Below are positions 11,268-23,351 of a stretch of DNA of 64,000 bases, one piece after another. Location: assembly GCA_026874595.1 (NCBI GenBank), contig CM049306.1:14283019-14347018 (forward strand). Reading direction: 5' to 3'. The position numbers and the translations under genes are program-made. How positions within the stretch are numbered: the stretch's first letter is position 1; every line of letters starts with the position of its first letter. The notes beneath the pieces are model-generated. The model was not told where the DNA came from and did not search any database. It was given only the letters and a program-made list of their open reading frames with translations. Source of the stretch: Sipunculus nudus. Its lineage: Eukaryota; Annelida; Sipuncula; Golfingiida; Sipunculidae.

Positions 11268-12741
11268 TGAGAATATAGGTCACAGTGACCAAATTTCAGG
11301 TTTATGGGGAGAACTTGGATGAAGTCTCAGGATGTCAAATTAGAAGATTCTAGGTCTAGCCGTTATGATTTGTGACCTGTTAATAGATGACTGCATCTTT
11401 TAAGGTTTCAAAATAGAGAAAAAAATAGTAAAAATCGAAAAAAAAAACAGGTGGCGCCACAAGTCTGCAGAAACTGATGAAACACTCCATGGTCAATAGC
11501 CATGCAAAAAATCATGGTGATCAATGCATTAGTTGTTCAGAAATTTGAGCTTTTGTATCAAATTTTTCATTATTCTGGGGGGGGGGGGGGGGGGGTACTT
11601 CAGAGCCCCATAGCTTGAAGAATATGGGTATCAGAGACCTAATTCCAGGTTTCCAAGAAGGCTTTTCATGGACCTCTCTTGATATACAGTGAGAATATTC
11701 CAGATCCAGCAGTTATGATTTGTTCCCTGTTAACAGTTGACGGCATCTTTTAAGGTTTCAAAATAGAGAAAAAATCAGAAAAAAAACAGGTGGCGCCACA
11801 AGTCTGCAGAAACTGATGAAACACTTCACGATCAATATCCACGCAAAGAATCATGGTGATCAATGCATTAGTTGTTCAGATATTTGAGCTTTTGTATCAA
11901 TTTTTTTATTATCGCGGGGTTACTTCGGAGTCCCATAGATGGAAGAATATGGGTAACAGAAACCTAATTCCAGTTTTCCAAGAAGGCTTTTCATGGACCT
12001 CTCTGGATATACAGTGAGAAGATACCAGATCCAGCAGTTACGATTTGTACCCTGTTAACAGTTGACGGCATCTTTTAAGGTCTAAAAATAGAGAAAAAAA
12101 AATAGAAAAAATAAAAAAAAAAAAAACAGGTAGCGCCACAAGTCTGCAGAAACTGATGAAACACTCCACAATCAATATCCATGCAAAGAATCATGGTGAT
12201 CAATGCACTAGTTGTTGAGATATTTGAGCTTTTGTATCAAATTTTTCATTATTCTAGGGGGAGGGGGGGGGTACTTCGGAGCCCCATAGCTTGAAGAATA
12301 TGGGTAACAGAGACCTAATTCCAGGTTTCAAAGAAGACTTTAAATGGACATCGCTTGATGTAAAGTGAGAAGATTCCAGGTCCAGCAGTTACAATTTGTG
12401 CCCTGTTAACAGATGAAGGCATCTTTTGAGGTCTCAAAAATAGAGAAAAAAAATCATTAAAAAATCGAAAAAAAATACAGGTGGCTACACCAGTCTGCAG
12501 AAACTGATTTATCACTCCAAGGTCAATAGCCATGCAAAAAATCATGGTGATCAATGCATTAGTTGTTCAGATATTTGAGCTTTTGTATCAAATTTTTCAT
12601 TATTCGGGGGTTACTTCGGAGCCCAATAGCTTGAAGAATATAGGTAACAGAGACTTAATTCCAGGTTTTCCAAGGAGATTTTTCATGGACCTCTCTGGAT
12701 GTAAAGTTAGAAGATTCCAGGTCCAGTGGTAACAATTTGTG
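11268..12741 (+). repeat. Tandem satellite, ~340-bp unit, about 4.3 copies
   Basis: CAGGTGGCGCCAC or its variants mark the units at 11448, 11787, 12127 and 12478, giving periods of 339, 340 and 351. Each unit then reads 'aagtctgcagaaactgat', 'catggtgatcaatgca.tag', 'gagcttttgtatcaa', an optional poly-G (19 bases at 11577-11595; interrupted at 12257-12271), 'ccatagcttgaagaatatgg', 'cttttcatggacctctct' and 'ttaacagttgacggcatctt', ending in a poly-A-rich spacer. The first unit is partial and more diverged (from 11268), the last ends near 12741. The poly-G length differs from unit to unit and is absent from the second. Frames of about 65-80 codons inside are by-products of the repeat. Confidence 0.9.
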
Positions 12742-12836
12742 CCTTGTTAACGGAAAGACAGCTGGATGGCTGGACGGCTGATGGACAAAGAGTGATCGCT
12801 ATAGCTCAGATGACTTACAGTCAACTGAGCGAAAAA
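12742..12836 (+). mobile_element. Hairpin-bearing tail of the satellite-containing element
   Basis: After the last satellite unit comes a 'gctggatggctggacgg' run and then a hairpin: GCTCAG (12804-12809) and TGACT (12811-12815) pair with AGTCA (12819-12823) and CTGAGC (12825-12830). The same tail closes the element at 22770-23351. This suggests the 340-bp array is an internal expansion of an interspersed element whose 3' end is this hairpin, as in non-autonomous Helitron/Helentron-like elements of bivalves. The superfamily is not proven. Confidence 0.6.
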
Positions 12837-15139
12837 TCAACTTCAACTTCCATTGCACAGAAATTACAAACCAAATTCTATGCACTGTCATTTGTGATCA
12901 AGGTATTTTTACTTGGTTGTTTTGCTTTAATGCAAGACTTATTCTCATAATTTCAAACATGACTTTTGTTGAAATTACAAAGAATGAGAAAGACAATGCT
13001 TCAGCGACAAAACCCTAATTCTGCTTTGAAACATCAATCTGATTGACTTTGTATGACTGTAAAAAGAACTACTTCTTTCTGCAAGAGGCTGGACCAGTAG
13101 CCTTTAATAGGAAAGTACAGCATAAAGTAGCCAATGAATCAGTGCAGACATTGAGTCAAGAACAATTGGCTTCCTATATCATTTGGAATGTTCAAATCTC
13201 TTTTCAACATTTATGCATTTGAATGGACTTTTCACTACACTGCCATTGTAGCACCAGCCAGATATGAAGGAAGTCCAACAAGGTTGGATATGGAATAGCC
13301 CCACAGCAAATGTCTACAAACAGCACTCGGGCAGGAAATCTGGGTTAAGCAATCAATACTTATTGATAGTACTGCATATAAGGATTCTATTCAGGCAGAA
13401 TCAGCAGCAGATATACAAATGAGAGCTGGTGAGTCTTTGATTGAAGGGTTATCCTGATATAGCTGTATTGATCAACGTTTGATGACAGGTTTCTCTCATG
13501 GCAGGTTTCTTCAAGCTTCTTGCCAAATAGCTGGCACCATTGTGTTGTTGTAGTAATGAATGGCTGATAAAAACCACATTCATGTTGTCATTCATTTGAA
13601 TGTTTTTATGTTTTAATTCACAGCCCTGGTAACAAGACACATTCCTAATGCAACAAACAGAAAATTAAGGTGTTTACATTAGTGAAACCCATGTATTCTC
13701 AATCACTTTCACTGGCTCTGTTTTCCACCAAATCTGTTCATTCCAGCCGTCCATTGTTTGTTTTGTAGTATAAATTACCATGACACTGAAAAGCCCTTTT
13801 GACAAGTTCACATGTTGTTGTCTTTTTGTTGTCTAAAATTAGAGTTGTTTGACTTGTCAAAGAAGGAGAAGCTGGAACATGACAAGAGAAAAATTAAAGG
13901 ATAACGTTGCCACCATTTCCCCTGAATATCTGTTAGGAATATGAAATGAATCGAGCACCTGAATACTTTACACATTACTAGAACTCAAGCATTGAGGTCT
14001 TACAGAACCATAATAAAAAAATACACATCAAAATGTCACAATAATTTATAACAAATTTTGGAGAAATTTCAAGGCTCATGTCATTGGTTAGTAAAACAAG
14101 CTATAATAGAACTGGTAGAACAACACCAGCAAAACTAACATCAAATCAGTATAACTATAAGTTTAGAATGTTCAGATTATGTCAAATCACACATATTAAG
14201 TAATTATGTTAAAATGGAAAACCATTCAGAAAACCACCTAAATGCAGACAGTTAAATGGATTTGGTTGTGAATTATTTGTGAGACTGATCAACTTATTAT
14301 TCACAAAATTTTCACACAAAGTCTTCAAGGCTTAATTTAGTACAGAAATTAACCAACATTTAATAAATGCTTTTAAAAATGAACCTCATAAAATAAACTG
14401 TTTCATCTGTAACAAAAATGCTGACATTTCAATTAAATATGAATTGATATACAGGTCCTAGAATAATGTTGGAAAGAATCTTATTTCCTGCATCTCTGAA
14501 ACTCTAAACCTGTTTTTCTCTAAACCCAAGAACATAAATGAACACCATGTTCCTGTCTTCTTCACTCTTTCCTCTGTTTCATCTGATTATCTTTTCTTTT
14601 TCTTCTACATTTCTTCAGTAAACAAAATAATCTCGTTGCTCAAAGTTATCAAACTCTGATCCCTCCATAGGACTATACTATATTACAGTTTTTTCATATG
14701 TCACAGATAGCTGTTGGGTCAGCAGATCTAATTTGTTTACTAATCTGTACATACATTTAAAATGTGTTCACTTTTATGTCTCTCTCTTTCTCTCTCTCTC
14801 TCAAACTGATTTCCAAGTTAACATAGAAGACGACTGAATACATCCTGTTGTGAAGAGGGGTCTATGGACTGAATGACTCCAAGCAGAAACTGACAGAGCA
14901 TGGCAGAATATTCCAACCAAGATTGAGCATTCAAATGAAAAGAAAATGCAAGAATGCATGATGAACAGATTACAATAGAAGGAATTCAACATAGACCACT
15001 GCCTTCATGACCTATAAATGCTGCTACTTGACACAGCCTATCATTAAGGTAAGAAGAAGAAAAAGCATAGGACCAAGAGAGGTTCTTCTGGGTCAAGATT
15101 TGGATAGAGAGAGGAGATTTTCAGTGGAGACTTGGAGAC
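12837..15139. other. AT-rich DNA without recognisable gene
   Basis: No supported gene. A short TC microsatellite lies at 14779-14802. Otherwise nothing recognised. Confidence 0.55.
14779..14802. repeat. (TC)n microsatellite
   Basis: TC dinucleotide run with one interruption. Confidence 0.9.
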
Positions 15140-15140
15140 G

Positions 15141-15630
15141 CCTGGTTCTGCATCAGTATTTGTATAATCACAGGTGAATGAAGATGAGACATGATCCCTA
15201 TTTTGCATCAGGTTCTATATCATTACAGGTCATCAAAGGGAGACATGGTCCTGGTTCTGCATCAGGATCTGTATCATCAGGGGTGATCATCAGGAAAACA
15301 TGATCCCTGTTTTGCGTCACCATCTGCATCATCACATGTGATCATCAGGAATATTTGATACATTTTTTGCATCAGGATTTGTATCATCATAGGTGCATGA
15401 TCAATGGAAAAAACATGATCCTTGTTCTGCATCAAGTTCTGTATCACCACAGGTGATCATTAGGAAGACATGATCTAGCAGTGCCTGTTCTGCATCAGGA
15501 TCTGAATCACCAAAGGAGATCATCAGGAAGACTTGATGCCTGTTCAGGCTGTTCTGCATGAGGATTTTGATTAAGAGACATGATCATAAGGGAAGACATG
15601 ATCCTACTGTTCTGCACTGAAACTGGGATC
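15141..15630. repeat. Minisatellite, 54-64-bp unit, nine copies
   Basis: The anchor 'ttctgcatcagg' or variants starts at 15146, 15201, 15255, 15310, 15366, 15425, 15488, 15552 and 15610, with spacings 55, 54, 55, 56, 59, 63, 64 and 58. Between anchors each unit holds 'atctgtatcatcacaggtga', 'tcatcaggaagacatgatcc' or a variant. The period is not a multiple of three and stops occur in every frame, so it is not a coding repeat. Units lengthen towards the right by small insertions. Confidence 0.9.
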
Positions 15631-18600
15631 AGAATTTACTAAAAAATTGTCATGTTTTTACATGATATCTTGAGCAATCATACCATGAAGTCTTGTAATA
15701 ACTGTTAATATATTCACTAATTTTGGAATAATCATGCTAAGAAAGAGAGAGGGAATGAAAAACCTGGTGTGCCTGAACTCTGCTAAGGTGATATGCCCCA
15801 AACAGTTTTAAGGTCATTGTTTGCGGACTGTGATTTAAATAAATGAATATGTATAAGACTAGACCTTTCTATGTGAAAGTGGTAGAATTAAGTGTTTCAT
15901 AGATAAGGGTCCACTATAGATTGATCAGTAATATCTTATGGTTAAAAACCTTAAATTAGGCTTTTAAAAAAAATGGTCTAAAGGGTTCTGTCATCTGCAT
16001 GCCATAATTGGTACCCTCAATTCAATTACCAGCAGATACTTTCATATAAATGTCACATTTGCATACTGACAAACCAGAGTGAACAGACTAGCATAATTCC
16101 TCCAACACTCTTTGAACAGAGAGAATTGTGTAGACATTTATGCTAAGTTATATTTGCTCATATAAAAGGGAGGCAATTAAACACAAGCATATTGTTTTAC
16201 AAGGACCATCCACTGGGGAGACCAATGTCATTTCTGAGTCAAGAGGAATACCATGTTGGCAGTTGGTCCTACATGCTATGAATTTTTGCTTCACCCTACT
16301 GAAGCAAGCATCCATTGGGTAAATCTGTTCCATTAATTTCTATTATGTAAACTGTTAAGACTTGCACCAATCGATGCTAAAGATCTAGTAAAGAAGAATA
16401 AAAAAATTAAAAAATCCAGTGTTCTGCTAATAACTGACAAATTATTTGAAAGAAAGTTATGTTAAACAGAAAAGCTGAATGCAGGATAGTGAAGATAAAT
16501 TTATAATTTTGGTAATGCACAACCAATGTGGCAGTTGCTGATGACAACTAAGCTGAAGCCATGAATCTGATATAATATGATATATGATACATCTGTTCTG
16601 AGACATGGGTGAGGACCAGACTTTAATGTATAACAAATTCACACACATCACCCAAACAGATGCTAGATGACACCTGTTACTGATGGAGCAGGAAAGGAAT
16701 TTAAATCTGGACAATTATAAATTTATCCATGTGAGAGGAATCAAGGAAATCAGCATCTCTTGGTGCACAAAGTGGCCTCATTAAACACTGGCTTTTGAGC
16801 CTAAATCACAGAATGATGAGAGCAGCTTCATAAATACACACATACAAGACCATCAATAATTCACTTCAGCTCACAGAATGAGGGATAGATTTACTTCACC
16901 ACATCAACTTCTGAGAGTTCTCCATCATCCCTCCCCTCAAGAGACTATCTTCAGACTGGTTTTGCTTCTTTTTCATTGATTTGCTCACCCCTGTGCACCT
17001 CCTGACTGAGGCATCTAATGAAAGAATTTTCAATCTCGCTTTCTTAGGACAGGAAATCCAACTGTTGCCCAAAGGGTGTCAGTAAATTTGTGATAATCAG
17101 GTCTGGCATGACAGTAACAATGGGAGAAGTGTAAGCGAAAAAACCTGGTGTAGGACACACTGGGATGAAGCTATACCAGGCAGGTGCTGCCTATTAAGGA
17201 ACAAGCAGCATGACAGTGACTGTGTTGACAGAAAAGCAGTGCTGATCATGCCAATTAGCTGCAGTCACACATACTGTAACCCTGGTAGACTTTTGAAAAC
17301 AGCTGTGGAATAATAGCTGTGCCCATTTAATAACTACTGGGGACTTTAAAAAGGGGCTCAGAGTCATGCAACTTGGAAATGAATTATCATGTTCATGTTC
17401 AATGTAAATGGTAAAAAGAAGATAACTATTTACCTTAAGAATATGTGTAGATATCCTAGAATTCTCTCTACTAAAGTACATCTGATGTGAACGAAAAGTA
17501 TGTCCAAGAATGAAGTTACAAAAGTTGACAAAAGTCATTGTCATGACTGTTCTAAAAAATATCAATGGAGCCATTATAGTTCAAAAATTGTCTGAGATAC
17601 TATGTAAAAGTCAAAGTACTAAGTTTAACAATGTCTTAAGACATATATATTATATTTGCATTCAGACTTTAAGATTTACATTTACATACAAAAGTACTAG
17701 TTAAATTTACCCAATTAGAATGAATCAGGTGAGGAAACCTTGCAAGTTAAATCAATGTTTCTTATCCAAATTAATACATGACTGGTAAGCTAGAAATTTA
17801 CAGGGACTGACTTTTAATTTAATAGATAATTTTTGAGAAAAAAAAGCTTTTCAGTGATTGAAGTGTAAGTGGTGTGAGCCACATGAAATTCCTAGTACAT
17901 GTAAATAAATAAGTATTGAGTATATTGTTCATAATTTATGTACATCACTTGCTGGTTAAATGTATAAACATAAAAGTCATAATTTTGTCATAATTTTTCT
18001 CAAAATATCACCCTCCTGTTGATACTCAGCAGAAATATTTTTTCATATTTTTATATGGAAAATGTATTTGTGAATCTAGATATTTTTTACTTTTACCTAT
18101 ACAATATGTAGTCTTACTTGTGGTTACAATTAAATTTACACTGAAAACTGACTCCTGTTGTAAACATCAATATGGCAATATGTCTGTATCAGTTACTAAC
18201 TGAGCAAGACCAACAAGGCCATACAGTATGTATCTTCCAGTAGTCTTGGGAATATACTGATCATAATCTGAACCTCAAGTAATGAGTCGTGGGAGTTTAT
18301 TATATTTGGCACTCTTTGCCACTTCCTGCTAAATACAAGCGGGGAAATCTCATTTACTTGATGCTAAGGTTAGGTGTAATAAATAAATGAGGTTTCTTGT
18401 TGTACTAACCTCATTTATACGAACTGGCCACAAGCGTTACATACACCTTTATGACATACTATGAGTAAATTATTTGATACAGTATCAAAAGTCACCTGAC
18501 CTTAAAGTGGCCCTGCTGGATAAAAGGACTGTGTGTCACAGAAGTAAATAATAAAGGAAACATTTATATAAAAAAAAAGCCTTGCTATGCAGATTTGCCA

Positions 18601-19740
18601 TTAAATCCTCATATTCCAGTAATTACACCTAGCTTAATGTAATCAGACTCAGTATTATAAGGCCCTGCCATATATTGAGTCAAATATCCATACATAGTTT
18701 TTACAGCAATAAATATATCATATGTTTCATGGTTTCAATAGCAACTAAACCTAAACTTGGAACCTAAGTTTTAATAAGGTGGTGACCTTTTTCCAGGTCA
18801 CCATTGACAAATAAGTGTTTCAAGACAAAATGTTGCAGGATTTAATGCCAATAGACAAAACTACCAAATAGCTACATGTCTACAGGGCCAAAAGCCTCTA
18901 ATATTCATTCAGTAGATGTTTTCCCTACCCTCAGTTTACATAGAACTTTTTATATATTTCTCATAATTTGATCTTTCTTTCTTTTTGGCACATTTTGCCC
19001 CCAACTGGCAATGCCTGCCCTTTCCTTTCTCCGCATATATATATTGCTTCTAAAAAATCAAATTTTTCACCACAACAGATTTTCTAGATTATTCTGATTG
19101 GATGCTCCCATGCCTTATAAAACAGGGCTTTCCTGGTTTACTTCTTGAAGGGATAATATACCAGTTTTAAACGGAAACATATTAAAATGTTGGCTCAGAG
19201 TGTGCTCTGATTTATTCATGAGTCAAACTGGTTGCACTTTGTCACATCTTTGATTTAAGGTTGCCCCTTTGTCAGCTGTCAGCAGGGGGCATTGACCAAT
19301 AAATCAGGGTCATAATAGCAGCAAGAAGAAATCTCCAGGCTATAGTAAAAGCACTGTCTCTGCATAGTAAAGAAGATATTACTGCTCAATTATTCAATGG
19401 CAGCTTGTCTGTTGTGCTTTAATTGGGATAAGGAATTGATGAACATATAGATTACTATGGATATTCTTACATTTTTATAAAAACCAGTGACTGATCAAGA
19501 GTATAATAATGATGTTACCTGCAGACTACCTGAAGAAAACAAATCTATTTTGACATTAAAGAAAGGAGAGGTAATTAGTGAAAATGATAAACTAGTTTTG
19601 GGATCATGATAACATATGGGGCATGAACAATAACACTGAGTTCCTGACTGATAAATTGTGAATAATTTATGTCAATGAATAAATACCAATGTTGCAAATA
19701 TAAAAAAAAGATCACTTAATGCTAAACAAGCTCCTACACA

Positions 19741-19744
<4 letters not shown>
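15631..19744. other. Long stretch without recognisable gene
   Basis: Contains the longest open frame of the window (126 codons, minus strand, 17194-17574), but with no domain, no membrane pattern of note and no splice context I can defend. A 24-base inverted repeat is at 18780-18803. No matching repeat in the window. Confidence 0.5.
18780..18803. other. Perfect 9-bp inverted repeat, everted receptor half-sites
   Basis: TGGTGACCT and AGGTCACCA are separated by TTTTCC. It can form a 9-bp stem. As a protein site it would be an everted repeat of AGGTCA with 6-base spacing, a layout known for some nuclear receptors. Could be chance; no gene context. Confidence 0.3.

Positions 19745-19821
<77 letters not shown>
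19745..19821. repeat. (TA)n microsatellite, 77 bases
   Basis: Uninterrupted TA dinucleotides. The 99-codon minus-strand frame across it, rich in alternating Y and I, is only the translation of this tract. Confidence 0.97.
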
Positions 19822-19824
<3 letters not shown>

Positions 19825-20639
19825 TGTGTGTTAAATGGGTAAACAGTTGAGAGTGAATTGTCAGAAATTATAAGAGTAAAACTCCATCCTGTGGTTAATT
19901 TACAAATATATAAATTTATAAATAATACAGAAACAATTGACAAAAAGTAATAAAAATGTAGCCAACAAAAATATTCTTCAATGAAAGCCAAATTTTTTAA
20001 GTTTAATAACTGCCTATACCAAAGAAATTCCACTGAAACTTTCCTACCGAAAGTGAAATTAAAATTCTTAGATCAATGAATTCTGATAAATATTACATGA
20101 CAGAACCAGGTAAAGCTTGCAAGCAGGAAAGATTGCACTTCAACTATATGGAATTACCAAAGGTTTTGCTGGGGATATCTCATGTTACACAGAACCATTT
20201 GCGATGGCACATCAGGGTAACTAACATATTCTTACTGGTAATGGCAGGGCAGAAAATCTCCATGAGAATTACTTCAGTACCCTGCTTCATTATTACCATC
20301 AAGAGATTAACTGTATAAGGCTCAGGTAGTGGATTCGTATGTTTAATCATAGTAGATCTGAGTTACAACTAAAGCAGACAGCAATGTTAATTAACAGGAC
20401 CTGAACCAGGAGGCAAGATTTAATTTAGAGTGTCTTGAGAAGGAGACAAGTTTTAATTACCCTTGATAACCCTGAGTAAGAGGCAAGATAAAAAATAACC
20501 TGAATCATTTGTAAAAAGAGGTTTAACTAGAATGGCTTTGTTTTTGCAGCACAGAAACAGAGATACATCTCCCCCCTATGGGCCATTCAAAAAACATAAG
20601 GGGTAAAGTATGCACTTTCTCAAAATAATAAACATCAAT

Positions 20640-21135
20640 CTCAGCAGATTTGACCTTGAAGATCAAGGACAAAGTCAATGCTTTCAAAGAACTGGGATGT
20701 CAAATTTGAAGAAAAAAAATCTTCAGTACTTCTAAAGTTATGGGGGTCACAATAATCCTAGAATTGCATAAATCTGACCTTGAAGGTCAAGGTCAAGGTC
20801 ACTTGATTTCAAACTCATTCGAGATGAGTTTTGGAGGAGAACATGCAGCCCTTCAAAAGAGATTGTGTGCACAAGGCAATAACTATTAATCCGCTGATTT
20901 GTCCTTAAAGATCCTAGTCAAGGTCACAGGGTTTCAAACTCTTCCGAGAACATGGTAGGAACAATTGGTGTATTAAATTTGAGACAAAATATGAATTACC
21001 TCAAAAGTTATGGGGTTCATAAAAATTACCATTTTAGGCAGATTTGACCTTGAAGATGAAGGTCCAGGAGGAAAATATGCAGCCCTCAAACTTATAGACC
21101 AAACTTATCGCATTCACAAGATATCCTACAGACGA
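20640..21135 (+). repeat. Tandem repeat R7, ~125-145-bp unit
   Basis: The phrase 'gatttgaccttgaagatcaa' recurs in diverged form at about 20647, 20772, 20896 and 21042, each followed by 'aaggtcac.tgatttcaaact' or related sequence and an 'atgcagccct' block. The densest run, at 20775-20802, stacks TGACCT, AGGTCA, AGGTCA and AGGTCA. Related but very diverged sequence is at 33800-34145. This type of repeat is widespread in mollusc DNA (general knowledge). Confidence 0.65.
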
Positions 21136-21182
21136 CCATGACAATGACAGATGATGGCACTGAAAACAACATGCCTCAACCT

Positions 21183-21200
21183 GGGGGGGGGGGGGGGGGG
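21183..21200 (+). repeat. Poly-G tract, 18 bases
   Basis: Homopolymer on the plus strand, followed by 'aggagggttcccc'. Length may be unreliable in an assembly. Confidence 0.9.
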
Positions 21201-21844
21201 AGGAGGGTTCCCCTCACATGGAGGAAAGTTTAAGGGAGAAAACCCTGACAGACAACCAAGGTTTATGTCTGAGTACAATGTGAGTAGAATAGGAGATCAA
21301 GTTTGTTTTGAGTATTCTGAGAAGGAGACCACAGATGAAAAAGAAAACCCTGAGAAGGAGAAAATTAAGATGTAGGGAAACCCTGAGTAAGGGTTTTACT
21401 GAGAACATTAATATTAGGATGTTTAATTTATTCTGAGCACAGAAGGAAATATAAGGTTTAAATTTGGAACAAGGGACCTATGGGTCATTGTGCTCAGCTG
21501 ACGTTAACCTTGAAGGTAAAAATCTAAAATAATATCAAATGGAGATAAAGCGTAAGAGGAAGAGGTAATAAAGGCCATGGTTGGTTTGTATGATTGGTTT
21601 GTATTGATGAGCAAGAAATTGTTGCAAAAAATATTTTGTGACCTGACCATGTGTTTCCTAATGTTGAAACTAAAGCATGTGAGCAGTTTGTGAACAAATG
21701 ATCTGTACTATTACCATGATAATAAGTTGGTTTTTCGATTAACTGTTGACATTTCAGTAGTTTATACATTTGTTCAATTGAATCTATTTTTTTGTATAAT
21801 ATATATTATTAAATATATATGTATTTTTTTTATAAAATGTATAC

Positions 21845-22205
21845 AGTTGAAATATAGCTAATTAACAACATAAAACAGGGCAAACAAAGCCTGATCACAA
21901 ATTCTGCTGAGGCAGGAAAATAATGAACAAATGTTTGTAATAAATCCTCATTTTTTTATCACATCAATTATTTTCTAATTTAAGTTTATATTTCTATACA
22001 TTTCCAATTTAACATATATATCTGAATATAAAAGCTGATTCATAATTCTCAATTGCATCATCATAAATCTCAATCTTGTCAGATAACACCACATCATGCA
22101 TACAAATGTTTATTTTTTTTTACCACAAAAATATATCTTTTAAATCTGCAAAACAATAAATATCTAAAAATAATACTCGATTTAGATTTCACAATTTTTA
22201 ATTGT
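21845..22205. repeat. Dispersed repeat R1, copy 2 (right part only)
   Basis: Aligns with 190-545: 'aaacagggcaaacaaagcctg', 'gaggcaggaaaataatgaac', 'aaatgtttg..ataaatcctc', 'atatatctgaatataaa', 'caccacatcatgcatac', 'ctgcaaaacaataaatat' and final 'aatttttaattg'. The poly-G-bearing left part is missing. Confidence 0.75.
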
Positions 22206-22471
22206 GTCTTTATTTATCCATAATGTGCTTCATATTTTATAATAATTTAAGCATACTGATGGGTTCAATTATATTTGTTAAAATCATTTAAAAGAAAATT
22301 GATTTCTTTAAAAATGCTACATTACACAACATTGCATCTTCTGGATTACAACTTGAAATTATTTTTTCAAGGAAAGTTTTTGCATATCGGAGTGGAAACA
22401 GCATTACAATTAAGAAGATACAGTGAAAACAATAACAATTACTGCATAACACTTGGTGGGTTGGGTTTGCA

Positions 22472-22485
22472 GGGGGGGGGGGGGG
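22472..22485 (+). repeat. Poly-G tract, 14 bases
   Basis: Homopolymer followed by 'tgattggggtggtg'. Not clearly part of R1, although an R1-like phrase ('aatggtgcttacagg') lies about 250 bases further on. Confidence 0.85.
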
Positions 22486-22769
22486 TGATTGGGGTGGTGA
22501 TATGAGAATAACTGTACACCTGTCACAGCAGGGGATCTCCCCCAGTGACTGTAACAAATCAGAAACCCTGGCATAGCTGACTTCCAGTGACCTGGAGTGG
22601 GAACCCTGCATCTGTAATCAAAGCAAGTGACTACAGAAAAATAAATCAATAACTAGCTTAATTTTCAAGCTTTTATTTTCAAATTTCAGATTTAGTCAAA
22701 CTAAATATTTATGTTTACATGCGTTGAAAATTAAATCAATGGTGCTTACAGGAAAAAAACGTGCCATGG

Positions 22770-23351
22770 TCAAAGTTGGGCAAAATTTAAGGTACTGATT
22801 TTTTTTTATTTTAATAACTTAAAAAATTTACAAAATTCAGATCTAATTTTGGGTGAACAATTGAATCTTAATTAAACATAGTTATATACTTGAGAAAATA
22901 GACTCTAGTTTTAATATTTTTCATGTTAAGTGAGTTATTATTTTTCCTGATTTTTTACAAAGTCCATTATGTTTTAGCCCATAACTTAAAGAATTTAGAC
23001 TTTACAGACTTAATTTCTGGCATGTACATAGGAACTATATAGAGGAATATTTATCGTAAATATGAGGAAAAACAGATGAGTGGTTTTGATATTAGGCAGT
23101 CCTGAAGTGTGAAAATAGGATTTTAATAAAAAATTGAGGTTTTTCCTTAATTTCTCAAAGGAACGAAGTTGCAAAGACCCAGTTTTCGGCTTGGTAGGAG
23201 ATCTTGGGGACATCTAACATTATGCTGAATTTTGGATTCCTAGGTCTTACGGTTTCAAAACGTGCCACATCTATGGACGGACGGACAGACGGACAGACGA
23301 CGGACAATGGACCACGACTATAGCTCAGATGACTTATAGTCAGCTGAGCTA
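22770..23351 (+). mobile_element. Interspersed element with GACGG run and terminal hairpin
   Basis: The right end has a GACGGACGGACAGACGG-type run at about 23276-23306 and then a hairpin at 23321-23351. In it TAGCTCAG plus TGACT pair with AGTCA plus CTGAGCTA around a TAT loop with one mismatch, followed by 'aaaaatt'. The body has 'agcccataacttaaagaat', 'cttaatttctggcatg' and 'ggattcctaggtcttacgg', the same layout as a single 340-bp satellite unit, without tandem expansion. The left border is approximate. Hairpin near the 3' end and no inverted repeats suit a Helitron/Helentron-like non-autonomous element; not proven. Confidence 0.55.

Noticed and set aside
15141-15630. CRISPR-like array
   Set aside because: Units are imperfect whole-length tandem repeats without distinct conserved repeats and unique spacers, in eukaryotic-type DNA without cas genes.
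17194-17574. 126-codon minus-strand open frame, the longest in the window
   Set aside because: No domain, no start or splice context, ordinary composition for translated AT-rich DNA; one frame of this length is expected by chance in 64 kb.
19734-20033. 99-codon frame with a long YI repeat
   Set aside because: Translation of the TA microsatellite.
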